Source: Lacinutrix algicola
Lineage (GTDB): Bacteria > Bacteroidota > Bacteroidia > Flavobacteriales > Flavobacteriaceae
Assembly: GCF_001418085.1 (NCBI RefSeq)
Contig: NZ_LIQH01000036.1
Span: 1 to 64,000 of the forward strand
Reading direction: 5' to 3'
Length of the DNA stretch: 64,000 nucleotides
In this document: positions 28,363-37,986 of the stretch, piece by piece
Numbering within the stretch: position 1 is the first letter of the stretch
Layout: each line of letters starts with the position of its first letter
Translations under genes and position numbers: made by a program
Notes under the pieces: generated by a model
Told to the model about the DNA's origin: nothing
What the model saw: the letters and a program-made list of their open reading frames with translations, nothing else
Database searches by the model: none

Positions 28363-30327
28363 ATGTTTAGAAAACTTAAACAAGCGCTATTTCAAGTTTT
28401 AGAATCTAGTCGTAAAAAGATAGATTTTAAAAATATAAGTTATTTGCCTAGATGGGCAATACTATGTTTCGATAGTGCTATATTATTAATTGCTCTATTT
28501 GTTACAAAAATAATTATTGGAAATTTACAAAATGAGAATATATTTTTTTCATATTTTCCTACAAGCCAAGAATTAATTGTAATAATAGTAAATGTTCTAT
28601 TTTTTATATTTTTTAGAACATATGCAGGTTTAATTAGGCATTCAACATTTATAGATGCGGTAAAATTCTTTTTAGCATCTGCTGCAACATTAGTTACAAC
28701 TTTAGGAATACATTATGTATACTTTTTAGTTACTAAGAGAAGTGTTTTTTTAGTTCCAGAGATTTTGGTTTACGCAATCATTTCGTTTTGTGGATTATTC
28801 CTTTTTAGAATACTAGTAAAATATGTTTTCGAAGCCTATGTAAGCTATCAAGAAGAAGAAGAGCGATTAAATGTTCTCGTTTTTGGAACAGGCGAAAATG
28901 CAATAGCAATTGCATCTGCTTTAAAATCAGAAAAACCTTCACGTTATAAAGTTTTAGGTTTTATCGATAAAGCAGGTAAAAATAAAAGTAAAGAAATATT
29001 AGGTCTTCCAATTGTTCACTTACATAGAAAAGCAGCTGTTACTTTAAGAGCTAACAGTGCACAAGCTTTAATTCTTGCAGATAGTAGTCTAACAAAAGAA
29101 GAAAGTATTGCAATTGTAGATAATTGTCTTGAGTATAATTTTAAAGTATTTAGGGCGCCTTTAATTTCAGATATAGAAAACAATAAAAGCTTATCTACTC
29201 AAATTGAGAAAATTCAGATTGAGGATATTCTAGAAAGAGACCCAATAAAATTGGACAATAAACTGGTTGCTAAAGAAATTTATAACAAATGTATTTTGGT
29301 AACTGGAGGAGCAGGGTCAATAGGTAGTGAAATTGTAAGACAAGTTGCAAATTATAAACCTAAAAAACTGCTTATTTTAGATAATGCAGAAACACCTTTA
29401 TATAAAATTCAACACGAAATAAATCAAAATTTTCCAAATTTAAATTTTGAAGCTATCATTTCAGATGTAAGAAACAGAGAAACTATAGATACTGTTTTTA
29501 AAACACACAATCCAGATGTTGTGTACCATGCAGCAGCATATAAGCATGTACCTTTAATGGAAAAACATCCATCTCAAGCGGTATTTGCAAATGTAATAGG
29601 ATCAAAAAACGTTGCAGATATGGCGCATAAATATAGTGCCGAAAAATTTGTTATGGTGTCTACAGATAAAGCTGTAAATCCAAGTAACGTTATGGGAGCA
29701 TCTAAACGTATTGCAGAGATTTATATTCAAGCACTTCAAGGAAAACTAAAAACAGATAATAAATCTACAACTCAATATGTAACTACAAGGTTTGGTAACG
29801 TTTTAGGATCAAATGGATCTGTGGTACCATTATTTAAAAAGCAAATTGAAGAAGGAGGTCCTTTAACAATAACACATCCAGATATTATTAGATATTTCAT
29901 GACCATTCCGGAAGCCTGCCAACTAGTAATAGAAGCAGGAGCAATGGGAAATGGAGGAGAGGTTTTTATCTTTGATATGGGAGAAGCTGTAAAAATTATA
30001 GACTTAGCCAAAAAGATAATACGTTTAGCTGGGTTTACACCTTATAAAGAAATAGACATTAAAGTTATAGGATTAAGACCTGGTGAGAAATTGTACGAAG
30101 AGTTACTTAACGATAAATCGGAAACCTTGCCAACATACAATGAAAAAATAATGATAGCTAAAATTAAAAGCCATGATTATGAGTTTGTAAACAACTTAAT
30201 TCTTGACCTTGCAGCTATTGCAGAAGATGGTAGTAAAAATGAAATAGTACTTAAAATGAAAGACATTGTGCCAGAGTTTTTAAGTATGAATTCCGACTTT
30301 GAGAGATTGGATAAAAAAATAGTTTAA
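28363..30327 (+). CDS. UDP-HexNAc 4,6-dehydratase, membrane type (PglF/WbpM-like)
   Basis: This long form (654 residues) of the CapD/FlaA1 family removes water from UDP-GlcNAc to give the 4-keto-6-deoxy sugar. Residues about 30-160 hold four membrane helices, a CoA-binding-like Rossmann domain (VFGTGENA at 173-180) follows, and the SDR domain starts at VTGGAGSIGSE (313-323). The catalytic region STDKAVNPSNVMGASKR has Met in place of the usual SDR Tyr, as is normal in this family. It supplies the substrate for the PglE-like enzyme encoded upstream. A remnant polymerase gene separates them. A strong hairpin follows the stop. Confidence 0.9.
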   Translation: MFRKLKQALFQVLESSRKKIDFKNISYLPRWAILCFDSAILLIALFVTKIIIGNLQNENIFFSYFPTSQELIVIIVNVLFFIFFRTYAGLIRHSTFIDAVKFFLASAATLVTTLGIHYVYFLVTKRSVFLVPEILVYAIISFCGLFLFRILVKYVFEAYVSYQEEEERLNVLVFGTGENAIAIASALKSEKPSRYKVLGFIDKAGKNKSKEILGLPIVHLHRKAAVTLRANSAQALILADSSLTKEESIAIVDNCLEYNFKVFRAPLISDIENNKSLSTQIEKIQIEDILERDPIKLDNKLVAKEIYNKCILVTGGAGSIGSEIVRQVANYKPKKLLILDNAETPLYKIQHEINQNFPNLNFEAIISDVRNRETIDTVFKTHNPDVVYHAAAYKHVPLMEKHPSQAVFANVIGSKNVADMAHKYSAEKFVMVSTDKAVNPSNVMGASKRIAEIYIQALQGKLKTDNKSTTQYVTTRFGNVLGSNGSVVPLFKKQIEEGGPLTITHPDIIRYFMTIPEACQLVIEAGAMGNGGEVFIFDMGEAVKIIDLAKKIIRLAGFTPYKEIDIKVIGLRPGEKLYEELLNDKSETLPTYNEKIMIAKIKSHDYEFVNNLILDLAAIAEDGSKNEIVLKMKDIVPEFLSMNSDFERLDKKIV

Positions 30328-30346
30328 TAATTAATAATACATTTTT

Positions 30347-30377
30347 AAACGTTTCATTCACATGAAGCGTTTTTTTT
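30347..30377 (+). terminator. Intrinsic terminator after the PglF-like gene
   Basis: AAACGTTTCAT and ATGAAGCGTTT form an 11-bp stem (one G-T pair) around the loop TCAC, followed by eight T. This should end the transcript from the diamino-sugar genes before the UDP-glucuronate genes. Confidence 0.8.
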
Positions 30378-30400
30378 AATATTATAGAATAAGTCTTTAA

Positions 30401-31699
30401 ATGAAAATAGCAGTAATTGGTACAGGATACGTAGGTTTAGTTACAGGAACATGCCTTGCAGAAACAGGAAACGATGTCCTTTGTATAGATATAGATGAGA
30501 ATAAAGTAAAGCAAATGCAGCAAGGTCAAGTACCTATATACGAGCCGCATTTAGATGTTTTATTCGAAAGAAATATAAAAGCCAATCGTTTAAGGTTTTC
30601 AACAGATTTAGCTGAAGGTTTAGAACACGGTGATATTATATTTCTAGCCTTGCCAACACCAGAAGATGATGATGGCTCTGCCGATTTAAAATATATTTTA
30701 GGAGTAGCCGATGATATTGGAAAACTAATTAAAGATTATAAAGTTATAGTCGATAAAAGTACCGTTCCTGTAGGTACATCAGAAAAAGTGGAAGCTGCAA
30801 TTGCTAAAAATGCAACAGTAGATTTTGATGTAGTTTCAAATCCGGAATTTTTAAGAGAAGGTTTTGCAGTAGACGATTTCTTAAAACCAGAACGTATTGT
30901 TGTTGGAGCTAGTAGCGATAAGGCAATAAAGCTTATGGAAAAACTTTACAAACCCTATGTACGTTCAGGGAATCCAATAATTGTAATGGACGAGAAGTCT
31001 GCAGAGCTAACTAAGTACGCTTCAAATGCTTTTTTAGCAGCTAAAATCACTTTCATGAATGAGATTGCCAACTTTTGCGAAAAAGTAGGAGCAGATGTCG
31101 ATAAAGTTAGAATAGGTATGGGAACCGATTCTAGAATTGGAAAACGTTTCCTTTTTCCTGGAATAGGTTATGGAGGTTCATGCTTTCCAAAAGATGTAAA
31201 AGCACTTCATAAATCTGGATTAGAGAATAATTATAATTTTCAAATTCTTGATGCGGTTATCAATGTAAATGCAAGACAGAAATTAGTTTTGATTCCTAAG
31301 ATTGAAGCACATTTTAATAATGACTTAAAAGGAAAAAACATTGCTATTTGGGGATTAGCTTTTAAACCTGAAACTGATGATATTCGTGAGGCACCAGCGC
31401 TTTATATGATAGATAGTTTACTAGAATCTGGAGCAAACATTACGGCTTTCGATCCAGAAGCGATGCCAAATGTAAAAAGAAGACTCGGAGATAAAATAAC
31501 CTACAAAGAAAGCATGTACGAGGCTTTAGAAAATGCAGATGCTTTAGTGATTTGTACAGAGTGGAGTATTTTTAGAACTCCAGATATAGATAAAATGAAG
31601 GAGGCTATGAATGGCAGTATAATTTTTGATGGCAGGAACTTATACGATGTGAAAGATATTGAAAACGAAGGATTTAAATATATATCAATAGGAAGGTAA
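30401..31699 (+). CDS. ugd: UDP-glucose 6-dehydrogenase
   Basis: This enzyme oxidises UDP-glucose to UDP-glucuronate with two NAD. The N-terminal [10 protein letters not shown] is at residues 7-16, and the catalytic Cys is C261 in [14 protein letters not shown], the typical UDP-Glc dehydrogenase form. The length of 432 is normal. Its stop overlaps the ATG of a UDP-glucuronate decarboxylase by one base, so the pair should make UDP-xylose. It is distinct from the TviB-like enzyme at 10900. Confidence 0.94.
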   Translation: MKIAVIGTGYVGLVTGTCLAETGNDVLCIDIDENKVKQMQQGQVPIYEPHLDVLFERNIKANRLRFSTDLAEGLEHGDIIFLALPTPEDDDGSADLKYILGVADDIGKLIKDYKVIVDKSTVPVGTSEKVEAAIAKNATVDFDVVSNPEFLREGFAVDDFLKPERIVVGASSDKAIKLMEKLYKPYVRSGNPIIVMDEKSAELTKYASNAFLAAKITFMNEIANFCEKVGADVDKVRIGMGTDSRIGKRFLFPGIGYGGSCFPKDVKALHKSGLENNYNFQILDAVINVNARQKLVLIPKIEAHFNNDLKGKNIAIWGLAFKPETDDIREAPALYMIDSLLESGANITAFDPEAMPNVKRRLGDKITYKESMYEALENADALVICTEWSIFRTPDIDKMKEAMNGSIIFDGRNLYDVKDIENEGFKYISIGR

Positions 31700-32691
31700 T
31701 GGGTTTAAAAACAGTATTAATAACAGGAGCAGCAGGTTTTTTAGGATCTCATTTATGCGATCGCTTTATTAAAGAAGGTTATAAGGTTATAGGTATGGAT
31801 AATTATATAACTGGAGATAAAAAAAACCTAGCTCATCTTCAAGAGCATGCTAATTTTAGTTTTATCGAACATGATATCACCGAATTTATAGAGATTGAAG
31901 GGAGTGTGGATTATATATTACATTTTGCATCACCAGCAAGCCCTATAGACTATCTTAAAATACCAATTCAAACACTAAAAGTAGGTTCTTTAGGGACGCA
32001 TAACTTATTAGGTTTAGCAAAAGCAAAAGGTTCTAGGTTGCTTATCGCATCGACATCAGAAGTCTATGGAGATCCTTTAGTGCATCCTCAAACCGAAGAC
32101 TATTATGGTAATGTTAATACTATTGGACCAAGAGGCGTTTATGATGAAGCTAAACGTTTTCAAGAATCTATTACCATGGCTTACCATAGATTTCACGGAA
32201 TAGAAACAAGAATTGTTCGCATTTTTAATACTTATGGACCAAGAATGAGACTTAACGATGGTCGTGTTATACCTGCTTTTATGGGTCAAGCACTACGTGG
32301 TGAAGATTTAACGATTTTTGGAAAAGGTTTGCAAACGCGTTCTTTTTGCTATGTAGATGATCAAGTGGAGGGTATTTACAGATTGCTTCTAAGTGATTAT
32401 AGCTATCCTGTTAATATTGGGAATCCACATGAAATTACAATAAAAGACTTTGCCGAAGAGATTATTAAACTTACAGGTACAACTCAAAAAGTAATTTATA
32501 AAGATTTGCCAGTAGACGATCCTATGCAAAGACAACCAGATATTTCTTTAGCTAAAAAAATATTAAATTGGGAGCCAAAAGTAGGAAGGGGAGAAGGAAT
32601 GAGAATTACTTTCGATTATTTTAAAAACCTGAGTGATGATGAGCTTTATAAAAGTGAACATAAAGACTTTTCAGGCTATAATAGCAAATAG
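31699..32691 (+). CDS. uxs: UDP-glucuronate decarboxylase (UDP-xylose synthase)
   Basis: This extended SDR of 330 residues converts UDP-glucuronate into UDP-xylose. [11 protein letters not shown] lies at residues 8-18, STSEVYGDP at 118-126 with the Glu typical of UXS enzymes, and the catalytic YxxxK is Y148/K152 (YDEAK) after the family block [15 protein letters not shown] near residue 277 is also diagnostic. The gene is coupled to ugd upstream and lies four bases before a polyprenyl glycosylphosphotransferase gene, which puts it in the polysaccharide pathway. Confidence 0.92.
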   Translation: MGLKTVLITGAAGFLGSHLCDRFIKEGYKVIGMDNYITGDKKNLAHLQEHANFSFIEHDITEFIEIEGSVDYILHFASPASPIDYLKIPIQTLKVGSLGTHNLLGLAKAKGSRLLIASTSEVYGDPLVHPQTEDYYGNVNTIGPRGVYDEAKRFQESITMAYHRFHGIETRIVRIFNTYGPRMRLNDGRVIPAFMGQALRGEDLTIFGKGLQTRSFCYVDDQVEGIYRLLLSDYSYPVNIGNPHEITIKDFAEEIIKLTGTTQKVIYKDLPVDDPMQRQPDISLAKKILNWEPKVGRGEGMRITFDYFKNLSDDELYKSEHKDFSGYNSK

Positions 32692-32694
32692 TAA

Positions 32695-34104
32695 ATGGAA
32701 TATATACGCGGAAGATATTCGTGGTTAATAAGACCTATTTTGGTGTCTTTCGATATCTTTATTGTTAATCTTCTGGCGTATTATTTTTTAAACCTTAACG
32801 TTGAAAATCTTCATTTTTTTTCTTCTGCGGTTTTTAACAACAAGCACTTATTATATATAGTATATAGTATTGTGTTTTGGCTTTTATCTACTTCTTTTAT
32901 TAGCTTCTATAATGTTTATAGATATACATCTGTACTAAATATATTATCACTACTAATTAAGCAATTTTTAATATTTTCATTTTTAGTTTATGCTTTTATT
33001 GGTGCTTTTAGAAGTGTTAATATTCAGGCTTTTGTGACCTTTAAATATTTAATATCTATTTTTTTAATAATTGGTTTTGTAAAACTTTTAAGCTATTACC
33101 TACTTAAAGCTTATCGATTAAAATTAAAAGGAAACGTTCGACGTGTTATTATTATTGGTGACACCGATGGTGCAAATGAATTGAAGTCGATTTTTAATCA
33201 AAAAAAGGAATTAGGATACAGGTTACTAGCACGTTTTAGTAACGTTAAATCAAAAGGTGTCAATGGAGATATAAAAGAAAGTTTTAAATTTCTAGAAGAG
33301 AATAGTGGTATCGACGAGATTTATTGTGCAATGGATGAGCTTTCAGAAAATCAAGTAAACGATTTTGTAAAATATGCTAACATTCATCACTGTAATATTA
33401 AATTTATTCCAGAAACAAAAAAGCTGTTTTCTAAGCGTCTAAAGACAGATTTTTATAATTATCTTCCTGTATTATCAATAGATGAAGTAGCTTTAAATCA
33501 TGATTTTAATAAGTTAGTTAAAAGAACTTTCGATATTTTATTTTCAGTATTTATTATTGTTTTTATACTATCTTGGGTTTCTGTTATTTTGTTTGTTTTA
33601 ATAAAACTGGAGTCTAAAGGACCATTATTTTATAAGCATAAACGTAATGGTATTAACTATAAGGAGTTTAACTGTTATAAATTTAGATCTTTAAAAACAA
33701 TTAAAGAAGTAAAAGGAACTTATGTACAGCAAAATGATACACGCGTTACCAAAATAGGTAAGTTTTTACGTAAAACAAGTATAGACGAGTTACCTCAATT
33801 TATTAATGTACTATTTGGAGATATGTCTGTTGTTGGGCCAAGACCACATATGTTATCTTATACCGAAGAATACTCAAAAAAAATAGACAAGTATAATTTT
33901 ATTTTTCGTCATCATGTTAAACCAGGTGTTACAGGTCTTGCTCAAATAAAAGGCTATAGAGGAGAAATTAAGAACGATGAAGACATAATAAATAGGATTA
34001 AATTCGATAATTTTTATATTGAAAATTGGTCTATACTATTAGATTTCAAAATTATTATTCAAACCACTTTAAATATATTTAAAGGCGAAAAAAAAGCTTA
34101 TTAA
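32695..34104 (+). CDS. Polyprenyl glycosylphosphotransferase, long form (WcaJ/WbaP-like)
   Basis: This 469-residue membrane enzyme transfers a sugar-1-phosphate to undecaprenyl phosphate. Four or five helices lie in residues 15-145, a CoA-binding-like Rossmann domain follows (VIIIGDTDGA near 151), and the catalytic domain begins at about 275 with one membrane helix, then TSIDELPQFIN with the Asp-Glu pair and GDMSVVGPRPHM. It is a second initiating transferase beside the PglC-like enzyme at 22309, so the locus may start two glycans or be a mosaic of two loci. The donor is unknown; it cannot be read from the ugd/uxs neighbours. Confidence 0.88.
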   Translation: MEYIRGRYSWLIRPILVSFDIFIVNLLAYYFLNLNVENLHFFSSAVFNNKHLLYIVYSIVFWLLSTSFISFYNVYRYTSVLNILSLLIKQFLIFSFLVYAFIGAFRSVNIQAFVTFKYLISIFLIIGFVKLLSYYLLKAYRLKLKGNVRRVIIIGDTDGANELKSIFNQKKELGYRLLARFSNVKSKGVNGDIKESFKFLEENSGIDEIYCAMDELSENQVNDFVKYANIHHCNIKFIPETKKLFSKRLKTDFYNYLPVLSIDEVALNHDFNKLVKRTFDILFSVFIIVFILSWVSVILFVLIKLESKGPLFYKHKRNGINYKEFNCYKFRSLKTIKEVKGTYVQQNDTRVTKIGKFLRKTSIDELPQFINVLFGDMSVVGPRPHMLSYTEEYSKKIDKYNFIFRHHVKPGVTGLAQIKGYRGEIKNDEDIINRIKFDNFYIENWSILLDFKIIIQTTLNIFKGEKKAY

Positions 34105-34193
34105 TTTGAAATGAGCATGTTAAAAATGTTATCATTAAAAGAAATGATTAATAGTAAATAGCATGTGATAATCAAAAAGTAAAAAAGAAGTAC

Positions 34194-34973
34194 ATGAAAG
34201 CACTCGTCTCAATAGTCACTCCTCTTTATAATTCCGAAGCGTTTATCGGCGAAACCATTAAGTCTATATTTAACCAAACTTATACAAATTGGGAGTTGCT
34301 TTTAATAGACGATTTTTCTAACGACGATACCATTGGTGTTGTTAATGATTTCATCTTAAAAAACAAGAATATTAAGCTTATTAAAAACGAAACAAACCAA
34401 GGAGCAGCAATATCTAGAAATAAAGGAATAATAGCGGCAAAAGGCGATTACATCGCTTTTTTAGATGCAGATGACCTTTGGAAGCCAGAAAAACTAGACA
34501 AGCAGATAGCCTTCATGCAAAATCAAGATTGCGACGTTTGTTTTTGCAGTTATGAGCAAATAGACGAATCTGGAAAACCTCTCAATAAACTAGTAAAGGC
34601 GTTACCGGTTTTAACATACAAAAAATACTTAAAAAGCAATTATATTGGTAATTTAACAGGAATATATAACGCAAAGAAACTAGGTAAAATAACATCTGCT
34701 AACTTGCGTAAGCGCCAAGATTGGGTGTTATGGTTAAATGCTTTAAAAGCTTCTGGAAAACCGGCTAAAAGTCTACAAGAATCGTTAGCTTTTTACCGTG
34801 TTCACAAAAACTCGATGTCTTCAAATAAGATTGCCTTATTAAAGCATAATTATTGGGTTTATAAAAAAGGTTTGGGTTTTTCTACATTAAAAGCAACGTA
34901 CAGCATGCTTATATTTCTTTGGGAGCACTTTTTTGTAAAAAAGAAGCAAACAATTACTTTACGTAAGAAATAA
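34194..34973 (+). CDS. Family 2 glycosyltransferase
   Basis: This soluble or peripheral GT-A enzyme of 259 residues has SIVTPLYNSE at 6-15, DDFSNDDT at 39-46 and the metal-binding DADD at 91-94 (FLDADDLW). QDW.LWL near residue 175 fits the catalytic base region of GT2 enzymes. Relatives add a sugar to lipid-linked glycans or lipopolysaccharide core; the sugar is not predictable here. The 3' end overlaps the convergent CapK-like gene by 20 bases. Confidence 0.86.
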   Translation: MKALVSIVTPLYNSEAFIGETIKSIFNQTYTNWELLLIDDFSNDDTIGVVNDFILKNKNIKLIKNETNQGAAISRNKGIIAAKGDYIAFLDADDLWKPEKLDKQIAFMQNQDCDVCFCSYEQIDESGKPLNKLVKALPVLTYKKYLKSNYIGNLTGIYNAKKLGKITSANLRKRQDWVLWLNALKASGKPAKSLQESLAFYRVHKNSMSSNKIALLKHNYWVYKKGLGFSTLKATYSMLIFLWEHFFVKKKQTITLRKK

Positions 34974-36279
34974 ACTGTTTCACTTTTCCGCTTTTTGCAC
35001 GTTCTAAGCTATCTTTTCTTTCAAAAGAGACCTTTAAACCAGGTTCTAAATAATTGTCTAAAGCTTTTTTTATCGTTACTTTTTGAGCTTCTGTAAGTGC
35101 TTCTTCGGCAACATAACTTACTTTAAACGTATCGAGTTTAAATTGCTCTAGCATAAATTCTTTTATTTTAGAAGCATCTTCAATAACGGTTTTCGTTACG
35201 TAATACATAGTAAATCCAGCAGCAGTTTTCCCGCTAGGTAAGTTTAAAGTATCGTTAGTTCTACCAGCTAAAGATGCTAAAATAGGTTTACTTAAAGTGC
35301 TTTGTTTAGATAATGTGCCAATATCACCTAAATCGTAGCGAATAAAAGGATGCGCTTTATTGTAGAGCGATGTTATTACTATACGGCCTTGCTCTCCAAA
35401 AGGCAAAATGTTATTGTCTTGGTCTAAAATCTCAACATATAAATCATCACTATTTATTAACCATTCATCTTTTTTATTTTGAAATGCTATTAAGCCTAAT
35501 TCAGCACAGCCATACTCGTTAATTACAGGAACTCCAAATTGTTTTTCTAATAGCTTTTTGTCATTTACAAATAAGGTTTCAGAAGTAGCAATACAGGCTT
35601 TTAAACTTTCACATTTGTCTTTTAAAACAATATTTTCTCTTTCTAGATATTTTCCAAAAAGAGTTAACGCATTTGAGTAGCCATATAGATATTCATAATT
35701 AGATTCGTTAAATAGTTTAACATTTTTAGAAAGTTGTTTGTCGCTCATATCAAAAACTGAAAATCGAAACCTATTACTAAGTTTGTCTTTTAAGCGTTCT
35801 TTAAAATAACTTATTTTATTTAGAGGAATTCCATAAAAACGAGCTTGTTTAGAGCTGTTTAAATCTAAATTATGCCAACTGTACCTATCCATGAATATAG
35901 ACCAAGATAAAGCATGACAAAATTGATCTTTAGCAAAAGATAGTGGATAACCTGAAGAACCTGAAGTATTATTAATCTGGCAATTCTTTTTTGAATAGCC
36001 TTTGGAAATTCTATTTTTTAAAGGCTGTTGTAAATCACGTTTAGTTAAAGTAGGAATACTATTCCAATCTTTAACGTTAGCATTACCAATAAACGATTTG
36101 TAAAACGGATTATGCTCTAAGTGATATTCTATAATTTCAGCTCTTTTATCAAGAATATATTGTTCTTTCTTTGTGGCGTTTAAAGCTTTAATATTGTATA
36201 AAGCCAGCTTCGCTTTTTTAATTGGAAAGCCTTTTAGTTTTAAAGAAAGATCAAATAAATTCAATTGTAATAGTTTCAA
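34954..36279 (-). CDS. CapK/PaaK-like AMP-dependent ligase, second copy
   Basis: This adenylating-type enzyme of 441 residues is related to the protein at 18073. The P-loop is TSGSSGYPLSF near residue 104, NEYGCAELG near 250 stands for the E-motif, and RYDLGDIG near 310 and a GRTNDTL block near 336 follow. The start is TTG on the minus strand at 36279; no ATG is closer in frame. It closes the polysaccharide locus on the right, on the opposite strand, overlapping the last glycosyltransferase by 20 bases. Its substrate is unknown. Confidence 0.78.
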   Translation of the reverse strand: MKLLQLNLFDLSLKLKGFPIKKAKLALYNIKALNATKKEQYILDKRAEIIEYHLEHNPFYKSFIGNANVKDWNSIPTLTKRDLQQPLKNRISKGYSKKNCQINNTSGSSGYPLSFAKDQFCHALSWSIFMDRYSWHNLDLNSSKQARFYGIPLNKISYFKERLKDKLSNRFRFSVFDMSDKQLSKNVKLFNESNYEYLYGYSNALTLFGKYLERENIVLKDKCESLKACIATSETLFVNDKKLLEKQFGVPVINEYGCAELGLIAFQNKKDEWLINSDDLYVEILDQDNNILPFGEQGRIVITSLYNKAHPFIRYDLGDIGTLSKQSTLSKPILASLAGRTNDTLNLPSGKTAAGFTMYYVTKTVIEDASKIKEFMLEQFKLDTFKVSYVAEEALTEAQKVTIKKALDNYLEPGLKVSFERKDSLERAKSGKVKQFISYVK

Positions 36280-36390
36280 ATAATAGAAATGTAAATTAAA
36301 GAAATATTATTTAATATACGCGCCTTTTTAAAGGAAGGTAGATTTCAATTGAAAAACTAAATTTGAGATGCTTTTTTTAATTCAAAACAG

Positions 36391-36398
36391 TATTTTTG
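36391..36398 (+). promoter_or_regulatory. Promoter -7 element for purD
   Basis: TATTTTTG matches TAnnTTTG and ends 17 bases before the ATG at 36416. It falls inside the longer reading frame that opens at 36368, which supports the later start. Confidence 0.55.
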
Positions 36399-36415
36399 TG
36401 GAAACAACTACAACT

Positions 36416-37687
36416 ATGAATATTTTAATACTAGGTTCTGGAGGAAGAGAACATACAATCGCTTGGAAACTTGCACAAAGTAACAAATGTCGCAATTTAT
36501 ACGTAGCACCAGGAAACTCGGGTACAGCTGCAATTGCAACTAACGTTCCTATAGGTGTAACAGATTTTCAAGCCATTAAAGAAGTAGTGTTAAATAACCA
36601 TATTACTATGGTAATTGTTGGTCCAGAAGATCCTTTGGTATTAGGTATTCATGATTTCTTTTTAGAAGACGAAGCGCTTAAAAACGTTGCAGTTATTGGA
36701 CCTCAAAAAGCTGCTGCAGAATTAGAAGGTAGTAAAGAGTTTGCTAAAGAATTTTTGTTTAGACACAATATTCCAACTGCTGCATACCAAAGCTTTAATG
36801 CAAGTACTGTAGAAGAAGGTTATGCTTTTTTAGAAACACTAAATCCTCCATACGTGTTAAAAGCCGATGGGTTGGCTGCAGGAAAAGGAGTTGTAATATT
36901 AGAAGATATAAACGAAGCTAAAGCGGAATTAAAAGCCATGCTTGTAGATGCAAAATTTGGTAATGCAAGTACCAAAGTTGTTATCGAAGAATTTTTAGAT
37001 GGTATAGAATTAAGTTGTTTTGTACTAACAGATGGTAAAAACTATAAAATTTTACCAACTGCTAAAGATTATAAGCGCATTGGAGAAGGTGATACTGGTT
37101 TAAATACTGGTGGAATGGGAGCAATTTCTCCTGTGCCTTTTGCAGACGATGTTTTTATGTCTAAGATAAAAGAACGTGTTGTTATTCCAACAATTAATGG
37201 TTTTCAAAAAGACAACTTACCTTATAAAGGTTTTGTATTTATTGGTTTAATAAAAGTTGGCGACGATCCTTTTGTAATAGAATACAATGTACGTTTAGGA
37301 GATCCAGAAACGGAAGTAGTATTACCACGTTTAAAAAATGATTTAGTTGAAGTTTTTCAGGCTGTTGCCAATCAAACTTTAGATAAAATTAACATTGAAA
37401 TAGACGAGCGTGCTGCTACAACAGTTATGCTTGTATCTGGCGGTTATCCTGAAGCTTACGAAAAAGGAAAAGAAATTTCTGGTATAGAAAACATAGAAGG
37501 TTCTATTGCTTTTCATGCAGGAGCGCAACTTAAAGATAATAAGGTTGTAACCTCTGGAGGACGTGTTATGGCAATTACTAGTTACGGTGAAACGTACCAA
37601 GAGGCCATAAAAAAATCTTATCAAAATATAGAAAAACTACACTTTGATAAGATTAATTATCGAAAAGATATTGGTTTCGATTTATAA
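36416..37687 (+). CDS. purD: Phosphoribosylamine-glycine ligase
   Basis: PurD joins phosphoribosylamine and glycine with ATP, the second step of purine synthesis. It is an ATP-grasp enzyme of 423 residues: GSGGREHTIAWKLA at 7-20, LKADGLAAGKGVVI near 140 and GFVFIGLI near 270, all standard. The frame is open from 36368, but the ATG at 36416 gives the normal N-terminus MNILILGSGGREH, and a promoter element lies between the two. The gene is free-standing between the polysaccharide locus and the DUF genes. Confidence 0.96.
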   Translation: MNILILGSGGREHTIAWKLAQSNKCRNLYVAPGNSGTAAIATNVPIGVTDFQAIKEVVLNNHITMVIVGPEDPLVLGIHDFFLEDEALKNVAVIGPQKAAAELEGSKEFAKEFLFRHNIPTAAYQSFNASTVEEGYAFLETLNPPYVLKADGLAAGKGVVILEDINEAKAELKAMLVDAKFGNASTKVVIEEFLDGIELSCFVLTDGKNYKILPTAKDYKRIGEGDTGLNTGGMGAISPVPFADDVFMSKIKERVVIPTINGFQKDNLPYKGFVFIGLIKVGDDPFVIEYNVRLGDPETEVVLPRLKNDLVEVFQAVANQTLDKINIEIDERAATTVMLVSGGYPEAYEKGKEISGIENIEGSIAFHAGAQLKDNKVVTSGGRVMAITSYGETYQEAIKKSYQNIEKLHFDKINYRKDIGFDL

Positions 37688-37704
37688 ACTAAATAAATTA
37701 GTTT

Positions 37705-37932
37705 CTATAAAAAAGAATGCGAAGAGATACTTTTATCTTCTTCGTTGTTGCTGTCAAATTTCTTTAGTTGTAACATCCAGTAAACCATTGCTACTGCACA
37801 TATAATCATAAAGAACCAGTTAATACCATTTGCAAGAAACCAGTTTTCTAGCTCTAGTGCTCTAAGTGCGTCTAAAGGTGCAAAAGCAACATTTACAAAA
37901 AAGTCCTGTAGAGCGTAAAATAAATCTTTCAT
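37705..37932 (-). CDS. Small membrane protein (probably DUF6341)
   Basis: This 75-residue protein has one or two hydrophobic helices (about 32-52) and an acidic tail. In Flavobacteria a small protein of this kind is commonly found beside the multi-pass protein gene that is divergent here; I recall it as DUF6341, with moderate certainty. The frame is open to 37986, but that extension covers the promoter; the start MKDLFYALQDFF at 37932 fits. Function unknown. Confidence 0.65.
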   Translation of the reverse strand: MKDLFYALQDFFVNVAFAPLDALRALELENWFLANGINWFFMIICAVAMVYWMLQLKKFDSNNEEDKSISSHSFL

Positions 37933-37956
37933 AAGAATAGTAGTATATTTAAGAGA

Positions 37957-37986
37957 CAAAAATACAAAAACCGATAATGATAACAA
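37957..37986 (-). promoter_or_regulatory. Promoter for the small membrane protein gene (minus strand)
   Basis: On the minus strand, TTG at 37986-37984 is followed after 19 bases by TATTTTTG at 37964-37957. This is a good match to the Bacteroidota layout TTTG-N19-TAnnTTTG, 24 bases before the start codon. It overlaps the 5' end of the divergent gene. Confidence 0.6.

Noticed and set aside
36368-36415. Longer purD start at 36368
   Set aside because: The extension contains the promoter element and adds residues absent from PurD proteins; the ATG at 36416 gives the normal N-terminus.
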